Assembly (NCBI GenBank): GCA_943787365.1
Contig: CALSMD010000003.1
Coordinates: 97,729 to 161,728 of the forward strand
DNA length: 64,000 nucleotides
From: an uncultured Flavobacteriaceae bacterium
GTDB lineage: Bacteria > Bacteroidota > Bacteroidia > Flavobacteriales > Flavobacteriaceae
Direction: 5' to 3'
Shown here: positions 1 through 9,979 of the stretch, piece by piece
Layout of the letters: every line of letters starts with the position of its first letter
How positions within the stretch are numbered: the first letter of the stretch is position 1
Program-made: the position numbers and the translations under genes
The notes under the pieces: model-generated
Seen by the model: only the letters and a program-made list of their open reading frames with translations
The model's database searches: none
What the model was told of the DNA's origin: nothing

Positions 1-1061
1 ATTCTATTAATCGTATGTGTGATGTTATGTGTTGTTAAAGCAGTTGCAATGCCTTTATGTAAATATTCTGTTTTCTGAGCCAAGCGTTCAAATACTTCTT
101 TATCAGACTCTAAAGCCTGTAACATGGCATAGCCTGCCGCCATTGCTAACGGGTTTCCACTCAAGGTTCCGGCTTGATACACAGGACCTAAAGGCGCTAA
201 ATGACTCATAATTTCGTGACGTGCTGCAAAAGCACCTACGGGCAATCCGCCCCCAATAACTTTTCCAAAACATACAATATCCGCATTCACGCCATACAGT
301 TCTTGAACCCCACCGCGTGCCAAACGAAAGCCGGTCATCACCTCATCAAATACTAAAACAGAACCATGTGCATCACACAAGGCGCGAAGACCTTCTAAAA
401 ATCCCGGATCTGGCGGAATGCAGCCCATATTTCCCGCAACGGGTTCCACAATAATACAAGCGATTTCAGAAGGGTTGGCTTCAAAAATTGCCGCTACAGC
501 TTCCAAGTTATTATAAGGCGCTAGAAGCGTGTCTTTGGCAGTGCCTTCCGTCACCCCTGGACTGTTAGGACTTCCAAAAGTCACCGCACCACTCCCCGCT
601 TGAATCAAAAAAGAATCTGAATGGCCATGATAACAACCTGCAAATTTGATTATTTTTTCTTTTCCTGAGAATCCTCGTGCCAAACGCACGGCACTCATAC
701 AAGCCTCTGTTCCTGAATTTACAAACCGAATTTGATCGATATTAGGCACCATAGACACTGCCAATTCAGCAATTTTTGTTTCAATTTCCGTAGGCATTCC
801 AAAGGAAGTCCCCAATTGGGCTTTCTCAATGACCGCCTCAATAACAGGGGGAAATGCATGTCCTAAAACCATCGGGCCCCACGAATTGATATAATCAATA
901 AGACGATTGCCATCGGCATCGTACAAATAGGCGCCCTTCGCTTTGTTTACAAAAATAGGCGTTCCACCGACGGCTTTAAAAGCACGTACTGGAGAATTAA
1001 CCCCTCCTGGAATCACCTCCGAAGCGGCTTTGAATAATTGACTACTGCGTTGGTATTTCAT
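1..1061 (-). CDS. hemL: Glutamate-1-semialdehyde 2,1-aminomutase (partial, C-terminus off window)
   Basis: Converts glutamate-1-semialdehyde to 5-aminolevulinate in the C5 route of tetrapyrrole (heme) synthesis, in the cytoplasm with PLP. Translation of the complement from the ATG at 1061 gives [20 protein letters not shown] followed by [13 protein letters not shown], the typical HemL N-terminus. Further on come [16 protein letters not shown], the GCYHGHSD loop, DEVMTGFR and [14 protein letters not shown], which holds the PLP-binding lysine. About 353 codons are present out of roughly 430 usual for the family; the rest lies beyond the left edge. The next gene upstream on this strand ends 4 bp before this start, suggesting co-transcription. 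Confidence 0.95.
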   Translation of the reverse strand, partial: MKYQRSSQLFKAASEVIPGGVNSPVRAFKAVGGTPIFVNKAKGAYLYDADGNRLIDYINSWGPMVLGHAFPPVIEAVIEKAQLGTSFGMPTEIETKIAELAVSMVPNIDQIRFVNSGTEACMSAVRLARGFSGKEKIIKFAGCYHGHSDSFLIQAGSGAVTFGSPNSPGVTEGTAKDTLLAPYNNLEAVAAIFEANPSEIACIIVEPVAGNMGCIPPDPGFLEGLRALCDAHGSVLVFDEVMTGFRLARGGVQELYGVNADIVCFGKVIGGGLPVGAFAARHEIMSHLAPLGPVYQAGTLSGNPLAMAAGYAMLQALESDKEVFERLAQKTEYLHKGIATALTTHNITHTINR

Positions 1062-1065
1062 GAAA

Positions 1066-1824
1066 TTAATTTGAAGTAATAATAAGTTTTTGACCAATGG
1101 TTAAATCTGTTGACTTGAGATTATTTTGTCGTTTGATCGCATCCACTGTCGTATTATATAATTTAGAAATGGAATACAAAGTGTCGCCCTTTCTAATGGT
1201 ATGACGTTTTTTGGTGGTTTTGGAAGTCGTTTGTTTTTTGGATCGTGAATTTTTAGACTTCGTATCAAATTTATAAAGTTCATAACGCTCGATTAGAGCG
1301 ATGAGTTTTTGAGGATATTTTGGATCGGTTGCATACCCCGCTTTGCGAAGGCCTCTGGCCCATCCTTTGTAATCATCTTTTCTTAATTTAAACAACCCAG
1401 CATAGCGTTTGCGGTAAGCTAAAAATTCCGAATGGTCTCTAAAAGATTGACTCGGGTCTTTGTATTTTCTGAAACATTCTTGGTCTTTATCGTCATCGTG
1501 GTAAACGCGAGCGCCCGTCCAATCGTGACATTTGATTCCAAAATGATTATTTGCCAATCGTGCCAAACGTCCTTTTCCAGATCCAGATTCTAAAATCCCC
1601 TGTGCCAAAGTGATACTCGCTGGAATATCAAATAATTGCATTTCTTTGACAGCTGATTCTTTGAAATACGCAATGTATTCTAAAGTATTGTTGATGATAG
1701 GCGTTTTTTTAGAAGCCTTGACCACCACCACTTTTGGAGGTGTTGGACGTTCTTTTACCTTTTTGCGTGACCCACAACTGGTGACTAAAAATCCTAATAA
1801 AATAAAAGTTACAATGCGGTTCAT
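1066..1824 (-). CDS. Lipoprotein N-acetylglucosaminidase with C-terminal LysM
   Basis: Predicted peptidoglycan hydrolase of the FlgJ/GH73 glucosaminidase type. The N-terminus is a lipoprotein signal with lipobox LVTSC (Cys17), followed by a Lys/Pro-rich linker. The glucosaminidase domain covers roughly residues 48-190 and includes [15 protein letters not shown] with the likely catalytic Glu, and the NNHFGIKC motif. A single LysM repeat (residues about 206-250, [16 protein letters not shown]) would bind glycan. At 252 aa the length is normal for flavobacterial members. It lies 4 bp upstream of hemL and 2 bp downstream of the PLP deaminase gene, so the three are probably one transcript. The substrate bond is inferred from the family only. 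Confidence 0.85.
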   Translation of the reverse strand: MNRIVTFILLGFLVTSCGSRKKVKERPTPPKVVVVKASKKTPIINNTLEYIAYFKESAVKEMQLFDIPASITLAQGILESGSGKGRLARLANNHFGIKCHDWTGARVYHDDDKDQECFRKYKDPSQSFRDHSEFLAYRKRYAGLFKLRKDDYKGWARGLRKAGYATDPKYPQKLIALIERYELYKFDTKSKNSRSKKQTTSKTTKKRHTIRKGDTLYSISKLYNTTVDAIKRQNNLKSTDLTIGQKLIITSN

Positions 1825-1826
1825 AT

Positions 1827-2717
1827 CTAAATTATTGTTTCTAATTGTTTTTGTTTCAATCTTAAATTCATTCCTTCAATGCCTTGTAATCCTCCCGTAT
1901 GAATCGCCAAAACTTTGGCGTCTTTTGGAATTTTACCTGTTTGAATCGCATCAAAGATACCATACATCATTTTAGCGGTATAAACAGGGTCTAAAGGAAT
2001 CTTGAAAGTGGTTTTAAAGTGGTTCATAAATGTTATTAATTTAGAATCCACTTTGGCATAGCCTCCAAAATGATAGGCTTCCCACAATTCCCAATTGGAC
2101 TGTGTGGCAAATTTACAAATATCTTCGTTCAAAAAACCGCCTTTAAGCGCTGGAAATCCAATAATTTTTTGGGTAGGCAAACTGGAGTTTATAAGCCCTG
2201 CAATGGTGCCGCCTGTTCCTACCGCACAACAAATGGTATCGAAAGTGTGATCTTCTTCTGTAAGAATTTCTTCACACCCTTTAATAGCGAGCGCATTAGT
2301 GCCCCCTTCAGGGATGATGTAAAAATCCTCAAAGCTTTCTAAAAGTGTCTTTAAATACGCTGGATCTGTTTTTTGTTTATAAACCGATCGCGAGACAAAT
2401 TCTAATTGCATCCCGCACGATTGTGCATAGTTTAGGGTTGAATTCAGTTCGATTTTTGAAGCTAATTCTTCCCCTCTAATAATCCCAACCGTAGGAATGT
2501 TCAAGGCCTGACCCGCCGCTGCTGTCGCTGCAATATGATTTGAAAATGCCCCACCAAAGGTGAGAATGCCTTTATAGTTTTCGGATTGTGCTTTCTGTAA
2601 ATTATACTTTAACTTTCTATATTTATTACCCGACACTGTAGGGTGAATCAAATAATCTGGCTTCAATGAAACCTGAGCATTTAAACGGATATTTTCTAAC
2701 GTTTTGATAGAGAGCAT
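1827..2717 (-). CDS. PLP-dependent ACC deaminase / D-cysteine desulfhydrase family protein
   Basis: Fold-type II PLP enzyme of the 1-aminocyclopropane-1-carboxylate deaminase / D-cysteine desulfhydrase family. The PLP lysine is in the GNKYRKLKYN motif (Lys32), the family FGGAFSNH motif follows at about residue 54, and the phosphate-binding glycine loop is GTGGTIAGL near residue 168. At 296 aa it is slightly shorter than characterised ACC deaminases (about 330-340 aa), as is common in Bacteroidetes. Family membership is clear, but the substrate cannot be told from sequence; D-cysteine or a related D-amino acid is as likely as ACC. It is the first gene of a minus-strand group with the glucosaminidase and hemL. 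Confidence 0.82.
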   Translation of the reverse strand: MLSIKTLENIRLNAQVSLKPDYLIHPTVSGNKYRKLKYNLQKAQSENYKGILTFGGAFSNHIAATAAAGQALNIPTVGIIRGEELASKIELNSTLNYAQSCGMQLEFVSRSVYKQKTDPAYLKTLLESFEDFYIIPEGGTNALAIKGCEEILTEEDHTFDTICCAVGTGGTIAGLINSSLPTQKIIGFPALKGGFLNEDICKFATQSNWELWEAYHFGGYAKVDSKLITFMNHFKTTFKIPLDPVYTAKMMYGIFDAIQTGKIPKDAKVLAIHTGGLQGIEGMNLRLKQKQLETII

Positions 2718-2793
2718 TGCTGTAAAGACTGAAATGTAAAAATACTAAATACTTTAATGATAGTGTTCAGGATGGAAGTAATAAAGCAAAAAT

Positions 2794-2822
2794 TTGTTTC
2801 TCTAAAATTTAGATTATATTTG
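2794..2822 (+). promoter_or_regulatory. Bacteroidetes-type promoter for DUF5522-hutU
   Basis: TTG at 2794-2796, an 18-bp spacer and TATATTTG at 2815-2822 match the Bacteroidetes -33/-7 consensus. The -7 box ends only 6 bp before the ATG at 2829, so the transcript would be nearly leaderless. Confidence 0.6.
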
Positions 2823-2828
2823 TTAACT

Positions 2829-2999
2829 ATGAAAAAAAACATCCCCGTAGAAGATGGCGATTACTACCTCACAGCAGAAGGATACCGTTGTTTCACCACC
2901 CAATACCATCTCAAACGCGGCTATTGCTGTGAGAGTGGATGCAAGCATTGTCCGTATGGATACAATACCCGAACGAACACACAAAATCTAACAAAATGA
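2829..2999 (+). CDS. DUF5522 small cysteine-rich protein
   Basis: A 56-aa protein starting MKKNIPVEDGDYYLTAEGY. The C-terminal half carries HLKRGYCCESGCKHCPYGY, the Cys-rich signature of DUF5522, which looks able to bind a metal. The ATG at 2829 is chosen because the upstream extension reads through the predicted promoter. The stop codon overlaps the start of urocanate hydratase (ATGA), so the two are translationally coupled. Function is unknown. Confidence 0.8.
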   Translation: MKKNIPVEDGDYYLTAEGYRCFTTQYHLKRGYCCESGCKHCPYGYNTRTNTQNLTK

Positions 3000-4996
3000 A
3001 CGCGATAGTACTTACATTTAAAGATGAGATTTTAGAAGGAATTCCAGCAAGCTTACCCCCAAAACGGGCGTATGACAACAGCTACAACCATGCACCAAAA
3101 CGAAAATCTATTTTAAGTGCGGAAGAAACTAAATTGGCCTTAAAAAATGCCTTGCGTTATTTTGATGAAAAATACCATGCAATTCTTATTGAAGAGTTTA
3201 AAAACGAATTGGATACTTATGGGCGTATTTATATGTACCGCTTCCGTCCTACCCATAAAATAGTAGCGCGTCCTATTGACGACTATCCTGCCAATAGCAA
3301 ACAAGCCGCCGCCATCATGTTGATGATTCAAAACAATTTGGATGATGCCATCGCACAGCACCCACACGAATTGATCACTTACGGAGGGAATGGCAGCGTG
3401 TTTTCAAATTGGGCACAGTACCGCCTGACAATGCAGTATTTGTCACAAATGACCGACACCCAAACATTGGTCATGTATTCTGGGCATCCCATGGGATTGT
3501 TCCCGTCTCACTCAGAAGCGCCTAGAGTGGTGGTCACCAACGGCATGATGATTCCTAACTATTCAAAACCCGATGACTGGGAAAAATTTAATGCACTAGG
3601 CGTGTCTCAATACGGACAAATGACCGCTGGTAGTTATATGTATATTGGGCCTCAAGGCATTGTTCACGGTACTACAATTACAGTATTGAATGCTTTTAGA
3701 AAAATAAAAAAATCACCTCTCGGAAATATCTTTTTAACTGCTGGTTTGGGAGGCATGAGTGGTGCACAACCAAAAGCGGGAAACATAGCAGGCTGTATTA
3801 CGGTCTGCGCCGAAGTGAATGAAAAAGCAATTTACACACGTCATTCACAAGGTTGGGTGGATGAAGTTTTTACAGATTTAGATGCACTTGTACAGCGTGT
3901 TCGCAAAGCTAAAAATGATAAAGAAATTGTATCTCTTGCGTATTTAGGAAATGTGATTGATGTGTGGGAAGGATTTTACGAATCTGATATTCATGTAGAT
4001 TTAGGAAGCGATCAAACATCCTTACACAACCCGTGGGCTGGTGGGTATTATCCTGCTGGAATCAGTTATGAAGAAGCCAATACACTGATGGGGGCAGATC
4101 CAGAACTGTTTAAAGAAAAAGTGAAAGTATCCTTGAGACGTCATGCAGCGATTGTTCAAAAACATACGGATAAGGGTACCTATTTCTTTGATTATGGAAA
4201 TGCATTTTTATTAGAAGCTTCTCGTGCGGGCGCAGATATTATGGCGGAAAACGGAATTGATTTTAAGTATCCAAGTTATGTTCAGGACATTATGGGTCCA
4301 ATGTGTTTTGATTATGGATTTGGTCCTTTTCGATGGGTGTGTGCTTCAGGAACTCCAGAAGATCTTGCTAAAACAGATGCCATCGCCTGTAAAGTTTTAG
4401 AAGAACTGAAGAAAGAATCTCCGCAGGAAATTCAGCAACAAATGACAGATAACATCCAGTGGATCAAAGGCGCACAAGACCATAAACTGGTTGTCGGATC
4501 GCAAGCACGGATTCTATATGCCGATGCTGAAGGGCGCATGAAAATTGCAGAAGCCTTTAATACAGCCATTGCCAACAAAGAAATTGGCACAGTCATATTG
4601 GGGCGTGATCATCATGATGTGTCAGGAACAGACTCCCCTTATAGAGAAACGAGTAATATTTATGATGGTTCTCAATTTACTGCAGACATGGCCATTCAAA
4701 ATGTGATTGGTGATAGTTTTAGAGGCGCCACCTGGGTAAGCATCCATAATGGAGGCGGTGTTGGCTGGGGTGAAGTGATCAATGGCGGCTTTGGTATGGT
4801 TCTTGATGGTACTGCAGAAGCAGATAGACGTTTAAAGTCAATGTTGTTCTGGGATGTCAATAATGGCATTGCGCGACGGAACTGGGCACGAAATGAAGGC
4901 GCCATCTTTGCGATTAAACGGGCGATGGAAACTGAACCGCTTTTAAAAATAACAATCCCAAACAGTGTGGATGAAGCACTTTTGGAAAAACTATAA
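2996..4996 (+). CDS. hutU: Urocanate hydratase (long Bacteroidetes form)
   Basis: Urocanase hydrates urocanate to imidazolonepropionate in histidine degradation, using tightly bound NAD+. The 666-aa protein is the long form usual in Bacteroidetes (the Pseudomonas form is about 557 aa). Family motifs include YSGHPMGLFPSHSEAPR, the glycine-rich GLGGMSGAQPKAGNIAG nucleotide-binding segment, MCFDYGFGPFRWVCASG and, near the C-terminus, SIHNGGGVGWGE. The ATG at 2996 overlaps the stop of the DUF5522 gene; a longer reading from 2939 would run inside that gene and lacks homologous sequence. No hutH, hutI or hutG is in the window, so the pathway genes are dispersed here. Confidence 0.95.
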   Translation: MNAIVLTFKDEILEGIPASLPPKRAYDNSYNHAPKRKSILSAEETKLALKNALRYFDEKYHAILIEEFKNELDTYGRIYMYRFRPTHKIVARPIDDYPANSKQAAAIMLMIQNNLDDAIAQHPHELITYGGNGSVFSNWAQYRLTMQYLSQMTDTQTLVMYSGHPMGLFPSHSEAPRVVVTNGMMIPNYSKPDDWEKFNALGVSQYGQMTAGSYMYIGPQGIVHGTTITVLNAFRKIKKSPLGNIFLTAGLGGMSGAQPKAGNIAGCITVCAEVNEKAIYTRHSQGWVDEVFTDLDALVQRVRKAKNDKEIVSLAYLGNVIDVWEGFYESDIHVDLGSDQTSLHNPWAGGYYPAGISYEEANTLMGADPELFKEKVKVSLRRHAAIVQKHTDKGTYFFDYGNAFLLEASRAGADIMAENGIDFKYPSYVQDIMGPMCFDYGFGPFRWVCASGTPEDLAKTDAIACKVLEELKKESPQEIQQQMTDNIQWIKGAQDHKLVVGSQARILYADAEGRMKIAEAFNTAIANKEIGTVILGRDHHDVSGTDSPYRETSNIYDGSQFTADMAIQNVIGDSFRGATWVSIHNGGGVGWGEVINGGFGMVLDGTAEADRRLKSMLFWDVNNGIARRNWARNEGAIFAIKRAMETEPLLKITIPNSVDEALLEKL

Positions 4997-5024
4997 ACAA
5001 AAAATAACCAATAAACATAAATAC

Positions 5025-5561
5025 ATGACAACTAAAACACTCTCTTTTGTAATCGCCCTCCTCTTTTTAACGTCTTGTCAATCGGTACGTGTTGTGACAG
5101 ATTATGACAAAGTAGCTCCTTTCGAAAGTTATAAAACCTTTGGCTTTCATAAAGAAGGTGTAGATCGTGCAGAAATTAGCGATCTAGACAAACGTCGTAT
5201 TTTAGGTGCTATTGAAACAGCGCTCCTTGAAAAAGGGTTTACAAAATCAGAGACACCCGATTTGTTGGTTAACTTTTTTACAAAAGAAAAACAAGAAATT
5301 AATATCTATAATAACAACTATAATTCTTTTGGATATGGTTGGGGTTGGGCTCGCGGCCCTTATTTAGGAACACAGTACAATGTTTCAAATTCGACTCAAG
5401 GCACCTTATATATTGATTTGATTGATACCAAACGAAAAGAACTTATTTGGCAAGGAATTGGACGTGGGAATTTAACATCCAGTGTAAAGCATAAAGACGA
5501 ACGTATCACTGCTTTTGTGACTTCAATTTTATGTAGCTATCCTCCAGAAATAGAACTTTAA
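5025..5561 (+). CDS. DUF4136 lipoprotein
   Basis: A 178-aa protein with a lipoprotein signal (MTTKTLSFVIALLFLTSCQS, lipobox LTSC) and a DUF4136 domain: an N-terminal YKTFGFHKEG stretch and a C-terminal ELIWQGIGRG motif followed by a helix. The middle has an Asn/Tyr/Gly/Trp-rich loop. The ATG at 5025 is preferred because it places the signal peptide at the N-terminus; an in-frame extension to 4965 lies inside hutU. It is probably anchored in the outer membrane. Function is unknown. It converges with, and overlaps by 4 bp, the ABC permease gene on the other strand. Confidence 0.8.
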   Translation: MTTKTLSFVIALLFLTSCQSVRVVTDYDKVAPFESYKTFGFHKEGVDRAEISDLDKRRILGAIETALLEKGFTKSETPDLLVNFFTKEKQEINIYNNNYNSFGYGWGWARGPYLGTQYNVSNSTQGTLYIDLIDTKRKELIWQGIGRGNLTSSVKHKDERITAFVTSILCSYPPEIEL

Positions 5562-6646
5562 GATTTCACATCCAAAGCATCTCTCAAAGAGTTTCCGATC
5601 AGCATAAAAGCCATGACCAAACTCATGATGCACAGTCCTGGGATGAGTGCTAAATAGGGTTTCCCTAAAATGATATAGTTGTAGTGATCTTTGATCATCG
5701 CACCCCAACTCGACATTGGAGGCTGTGCGCCAATTCCTAAAAAACTGAGTCCACTTTCAATCAGAATAGCCGCTGCAAAATTAGCTGCTGAAATGACAAT
5801 GACCGGCGCTAAAATGTTTGGTAAAATATGTTTCAATATAATTCTGAAATCTGTGTAACCTAAGGCACGGGCTGCAGTAACGTATTGCATTTCTTTGACA
5901 CTCATTACCTGACCTCTTACAATTCTGGCCACCTCCACCCACATAGTGAGTCCTACCGCAATAAATACTTGCCAAAACCCTTTTCCCAAAGCCAGCGTAA
6001 TCGCAATGACCAAAAGTAAGGTAGGAATTGACCATGTTACATTAATGATCCACATGATAAGCTTATCCCATTTACCTCCAAAGTAGCCTGCAATACTTCC
6101 GAGTAAAATGCCAATAAGAAGCGAAATGAAAACGGCTACAAAACCAATTGAAAATGAAATTCGCGCACCAACTAAAATTCGGCTTAAAAGATCGCGCCCA
6201 TATTTATCAGTTCCAAAATAAAATGTTTTTTGAATGACAAAAGGGCGTAATATAGTTTCCATTTCTGAAGGAATAGACATCGTCTTCTCTAATCCTTCAA
6301 GCCCTTCTGAGGCATATTCCACATATTTTATTTGATGGGATTCAGACTCATAACTTGTAATCGGTATTTCCGAAGGAGGATTTATTCTGCCAAAAAATAC
6401 ACGGTTCAAAAAACCTTGATCGTTCTTTAAGGTGTTTGGGACCACTAGCATTTCAACTGTAAACCCCGGTTGTTTGGAGTGGATGGATAAATGCATTTGA
6501 TTGGCAAACTGAGAATCGTCTGGCGCTAGCACATAAGCAAAAACAGAAATGAATGCCAAGAAAATGATAAACCAAAAACTAAAAACACCCCAAAAACTTT
6601 TTTTAAATTTTTGGAGTGCTAACGTCGTTAATCCTTGTTTTTGCAT
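5558..6646 (-). CDS. ABC transporter permease, OppC/DppC type
   Basis: Inner-membrane permease of the dipeptide/oligopeptide ABC importer family. The first membrane segment (residues about 18-40) belongs to the OppC N-terminal domain, followed by a long periplasmic insert. The conserved YFGTDKYGRDLLSRILVGARIS motif region begins near residue 142, and the permease domain with about five more segments fills the C-terminal half. The EAA loop that docks the ATPase is near residue 240 (REVARIVRGQ-like, ARALGYTDFRIILKHILPN). No ATPase, OppB or binding-protein gene is adjacent, so partners must be elsewhere. It starts 7 bp downstream of the protease gene stop and is likely co-transcribed with it. 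Confidence 0.88.
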   Translation of the reverse strand: MQKQGLTTLALQKFKKSFWGVFSFWFIIFLAFISVFAYVLAPDDSQFANQMHLSIHSKQPGFTVEMLVVPNTLKNDQGFLNRVFFGRINPPSEIPITSYESESHQIKYVEYASEGLEGLEKTMSIPSEMETILRPFVIQKTFYFGTDKYGRDLLSRILVGARISFSIGFVAVFISLLIGILLGSIAGYFGGKWDKLIMWIINVTWSIPTLLLVIAITLALGKGFWQVFIAVGLTMWVEVARIVRGQVMSVKEMQYVTAARALGYTDFRIILKHILPNILAPVIVISAANFAAAILIESGLSFLGIGAQPPMSSWGAMIKDHYNYIILGKPYLALIPGLCIMSLVMAFMLIGNSLRDALDVKS

Positions 6647-6652
6647 GCTTAA

Positions 6653-8758
6653 TTAATCTTTAATCTGTGCTAACTTGTTGATTTTGTATGAGCTTTTTAA
6701 ATCACTTAACACATTAATCGCTTCTTCCATATAGATGTCTTTACTAAGGTTTTCATGCCATCGTGTGCGATTGATTTTAAAAACAGAGTCTTGTTCCATC
6801 AAAGGGAGCTCGTAGGGTAACGATTCAAAGCTTAAATCTGTTTGGTATTCTGATAAGACATCAAAACGTTTTGCCTCTGTTTCATTCAATTCAAGATCTT
6901 GTGAATATTTTGAAAAGTTAAGTTGATAAACCGATTGATCTCTCATGGTTTTGATCCAACGTGCATTGTCATCGATAAGCTTAATTTCGGCACTCGAATC
7001 CATACGGTCTTTACTATTTTTAATCGTTGTTTCGTAATCAAAAGAACTTTCCCAAAGTTTATAATTTGCGGGTGCTATTTCGTCCCATTCAAGTGGATTG
7101 TCTTGATCTTTTTCTCCGATATCGATATAACTGTAACGGTCTGGAACGACCACATCGCTTTTAACACCTTCTAACTGGGTAGAGCCTCCATTGATTCGGT
7201 AATATTTTTGAGTTGTAAATTTGAACGCTCCCATATCACCATTGGTATTACTTCGAATCATACGGTTCAGATCAACAATATTTTGTACCGTACCTTTTCC
7301 GTAGGTTTGTTTGCTTCCAATCACAATCGCACGTTTATAATCTTGCATGGCTGCCGCTAAAATTTCCGAGGCAGAAGCCGATAATTCATTCACTAAAATC
7401 ACAAGAGGTCCGTCCCATTCAATCGATCGGTCTGTATCTTTTAAAACTTCTTTATCTTCTCCAGTAGAACGCACCTGAACGATTGGCCCTTCCTCTATAA
7501 ATAGACCTCCCATATCAACTACGGTTTTTAAAGAACCTCCTCCGTTATTTCTTAAATCTAAGACCAGTCCTTGCATGCCTTCAGCCTTCAAACGTTCAAT
7601 TTCTTTTTTAACGTCGGTTGCTGCATTTCTGCTGTTAATATCTTCAAAATCAATATAAAATTTCGGCAGATTAATAACTCCAAATTTGGCACCGTTTTTC
7701 TCAACGATCGTAGATTTTGCATAGGTTTCTTCAAGCTCAATTTCGTCTCTAGGAATACTTAAATCTTCTATCGTGCCATCCACTTTCTTAAGCGTTAAAA
7801 TCACATTCGTTCCTTTTGGACCTTTGATGAGTTTGACAGCATCGTCCAAACGCATCCCTACTACATTCACGGCTTCTAGCTCATCTTCTTGACGGACTTT
7901 CATAATGATATCTCCAACCTCTAATTTGTTCTGACGCCATGCAGATCCACCAGAAATAAGTTCTGTAATACTAATTTCATCCATGCGTTTTTGAAGACGT
8001 GCACCGATTCCTTCATATTTCCCAGACATTTGAGCATCAAAACGGTCTTTGTCTTTGGGAGCGAAATAAAACGTGTGCGGATCAAATTCTTCAGCAATCG
8101 CATTGATGTACATAGTTAACCAATCCTCACGTCTCAAATCATCTATGTAACTTGCCGACTCATTGAAGGACTTTAAAGTGGTTTCTCTTGCTTCAACTTC
8201 AAAATTTGTTTTTGATTTTTTTGTTTCTTCATCATCATTGACTAAATCATGGTAATTTGAAAGTGTCGAAAATTTAAGCTGTTTACGCCAGTTATCTTTC
8301 ATTTCAGATTTTGACGTCGCATAGGGTTTATTTTCATAATCGGTATTGAAAGTTTCCTCTAAATCATAATCGAAGGGCGTGCCTAAAACTTGGGTATAAA
8401 CTTTTTTAGAATCCTCAATTCGAGTCATTAAGCGTTCATACACCAAATTGAAAAAACTCACGTCATGATTTAAAATTTGATCATCTAAGTCTGTTTTATA
8501 GGTTTCAAATTCATTAATATCAGATTGATAAAAATAATTTTTAAACGGATCTACTTGCTTTAGAAAGCTGGTATATAAACCTTCTGAAAAAGTATCGTTT
8601 ATATCCTTTGGTTCAAAATGACCTTCCTCTAATAGATAGGTTATCAATTGCATTAAAAGCTTGTCTTTGTCGGGATCATCAAAAGATTTTGACGTAAAAC
8701 TACAAGACGCAAATGCGATAAGGATTGATACTAAAAAAATATTGATATTTCGCTTCAT
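6653..8758 (-). CDS. Carboxy-terminal (tail-specific) processing protease, S41 family
   Basis: Periplasmic Prc/Tsp-type serine protease that degrades or trims proteins from their C-termini. The 701-aa product starts with a lipoprotein-like signal (LIAFASCSF). An N-terminal helical domain is followed by a PDZ domain (about residues 240-325), the S41 peptidase domain (about 350-540) and a C-terminal DUF3340-type region. The catalytic Ser is in NELSASASEIL and the Lys in SKQTYGKGTVQN. Domain order and length fit Prc rather than the short CtpA type. A gap of about 160 bp separates it from the divergent surE gene. Confidence 0.93.
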   Translation of the reverse strand: MKRNINIFLVSILIAFASCSFTSKSFDDPDKDKLLMQLITYLLEEGHFEPKDINDTFSEGLYTSFLKQVDPFKNYFYQSDINEFETYKTDLDDQILNHDVSFFNLVYERLMTRIEDSKKVYTQVLGTPFDYDLEETFNTDYENKPYATSKSEMKDNWRKQLKFSTLSNYHDLVNDDEETKKSKTNFEVEARETTLKSFNESASYIDDLRREDWLTMYINAIAEEFDPHTFYFAPKDKDRFDAQMSGKYEGIGARLQKRMDEISITELISGGSAWRQNKLEVGDIIMKVRQEDELEAVNVVGMRLDDAVKLIKGPKGTNVILTLKKVDGTIEDLSIPRDEIELEETYAKSTIVEKNGAKFGVINLPKFYIDFEDINSRNAATDVKKEIERLKAEGMQGLVLDLRNNGGGSLKTVVDMGGLFIEEGPIVQVRSTGEDKEVLKDTDRSIEWDGPLVILVNELSASASEILAAAMQDYKRAIVIGSKQTYGKGTVQNIVDLNRMIRSNTNGDMGAFKFTTQKYYRINGGSTQLEGVKSDVVVPDRYSYIDIGEKDQDNPLEWDEIAPANYKLWESSFDYETTIKNSKDRMDSSAEIKLIDDNARWIKTMRDQSVYQLNFSKYSQDLELNETEAKRFDVLSEYQTDLSFESLPYELPLMEQDSVFKINRTRWHENLSKDIYMEEAINVLSDLKSSYKINKLAQIKD

Positions 8759-8886
8759 GTGTATAAACTGTTTAAGGGACTCATAAATAATATTCTAAAA
8801 TATAAGAAAATATTATGCCAACCTTATGGAATGGTAATAATTTTTTGTTAAAGCGTCGGAAATCATCAAATAAGCTACAAATTACT

Positions 8887-8894
8887 TACTTTTG
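8887..8894 (+). promoter_or_regulatory. Candidate -7 element for surE
   Basis: TACTTTTG matches TAnnTTTG 22 bp before the surE ATG at 8917. No TTG is found at the usual distance upstream, so the call is tentative. Confidence 0.35.
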
Positions 8895-8916
8895 TAGGAA
8901 CTTAAACGGAAGATAA

Positions 8917-9693
8917 ATGACAAAAAGACCTTTAATTTTGGTCACCAATGATGATGGCATCACTGCACCGGGAATTCGCACTTTAATAAAAGTCATGAAT
9001 ACGATTGGAGAGGTTATCGTTGTGGCACCAGACAGTCCACAAAGTGCCATGGGACACGCGATCACTATTAACGACACTTTATATTGCAAGAGAGAACGTA
9101 TTGATAAGGGGCCACAAACGGAATACAGTACCTCAGGAACTCCTGCGGATTGTGTGAAGTTAGCGGTGCATGAACTCTTGGATCGCAAGCCAGATTTATG
9201 TGTTTCAGGTGTGAATCACGGATCAAATTCGTCTGTAAATGTAATTTATTCAGGGACTATGAGTGCCGCAATTGAAGCGGGTATGGAAGGGATTCCTGCG
9301 ATTGGATTTTCACTTTTAGATTATAATTGGGAAGCCGATTTTAGTCAGATTGAGTCGTTTATAAAAACCGTCACTTTGCAGGTTTTAAACCAAGGATTAC
9401 AAAAAGGAATTATTCTAAATGTTAATTTTCCAAAACTTTTAGAAAATGAAATAAAAGGCATCCGCGTGTGCCGACAAGCCAATGCGAATTGGATTGAAAA
9501 ATTTGACAAACGTCAAACTCCTTTAGGCCGCGATTATTATTGGCTAACGGGTGAGTTTAACAATTTGGACAAAGGCGAGGACACTGATGAATGGGCCCTC
9601 GAAAACGGCTTTGTTTCTGTGGTACCTGTCCACTATGATTTGACCGCACATCACTACATTCAAGAATTAAATAAATGGGATTTCAATGAATAA
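8917..9693 (+). CDS. surE: 5'/3'-nucleotidase SurE
   Basis: Metal-dependent nucleoside monophosphatase. The N-terminus holds the metal-binding Asp pair in VTNDDGITAPG, followed by APDSPQSAMGHAITI and the SGVNHGSNSSVNVIYSGTM segment, all diagnostic of SurE. Length (258 aa) is normal. Its last 8 bp overlap the next gene, which is followed directly by lpxB, so surE, the small membrane protein and lpxB form one operon, an arrangement seen in other flavobacteria. Confidence 0.95.
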   Translation: MTKRPLILVTNDDGITAPGIRTLIKVMNTIGEVIVVAPDSPQSAMGHAITINDTLYCKRERIDKGPQTEYSTSGTPADCVKLAVHELLDRKPDLCVSGVNHGSNSSVNVIYSGTMSAAIEAGMEGIPAIGFSLLDYNWEADFSQIESFIKTVTLQVLNQGLQKGIILNVNFPKLLENEIKGIRVCRQANANWIEKFDKRQTPLGRDYYWLTGEFNNLDKGEDTDEWALENGFVSVVPVHYDLTAHHYIQELNKWDFNE

Positions 9694-9979
9694 AAAAGAA
9701 CTTTTACAAGGGTTTATAGTAGGCCTTTTCGCAAATATAATTGGGCTCGTAATAGCAGCCGTTGTCTTGGGTAAATTATCGGGACGTTCAGACAGTATTC
9801 TTAAAGTTTTAGAGACTGCTCAATCAGAGAATTTCATGGGAAAACTCATCAGTTTAGGCGCTTTTTTAAATTTAATTTGTTTCTTTTATTTTATTCGAAA
9901 ACGACAAGATTCTCGAGCAGGAGGTGTTTTGGCAGCTACTATTATAATTGCACTCGCAACCTTTTTAATTAGAATATAA
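9686..9979 (+). CDS. Small integral membrane protein, unknown function
   Basis: A 97-aa protein with three hydrophobic segments (about residues 9-29, 52-70 and 79-96) separated by short charged loops, one being FIRKRQDSRAGG. It overlaps the end of surE by 8 bp and abuts the lpxB start with no gap. This tight placement supports a real gene, perhaps linked to envelope synthesis, but no function can be assigned. Confidence 0.75.
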   Translation: MNKKELLQGFIVGLFANIIGLVIAAVVLGKLSGRSDSILKVLETAQSENFMGKLISLGAFLNLICFFYFIRKRQDSRAGGVLAATIIIALATFLIRI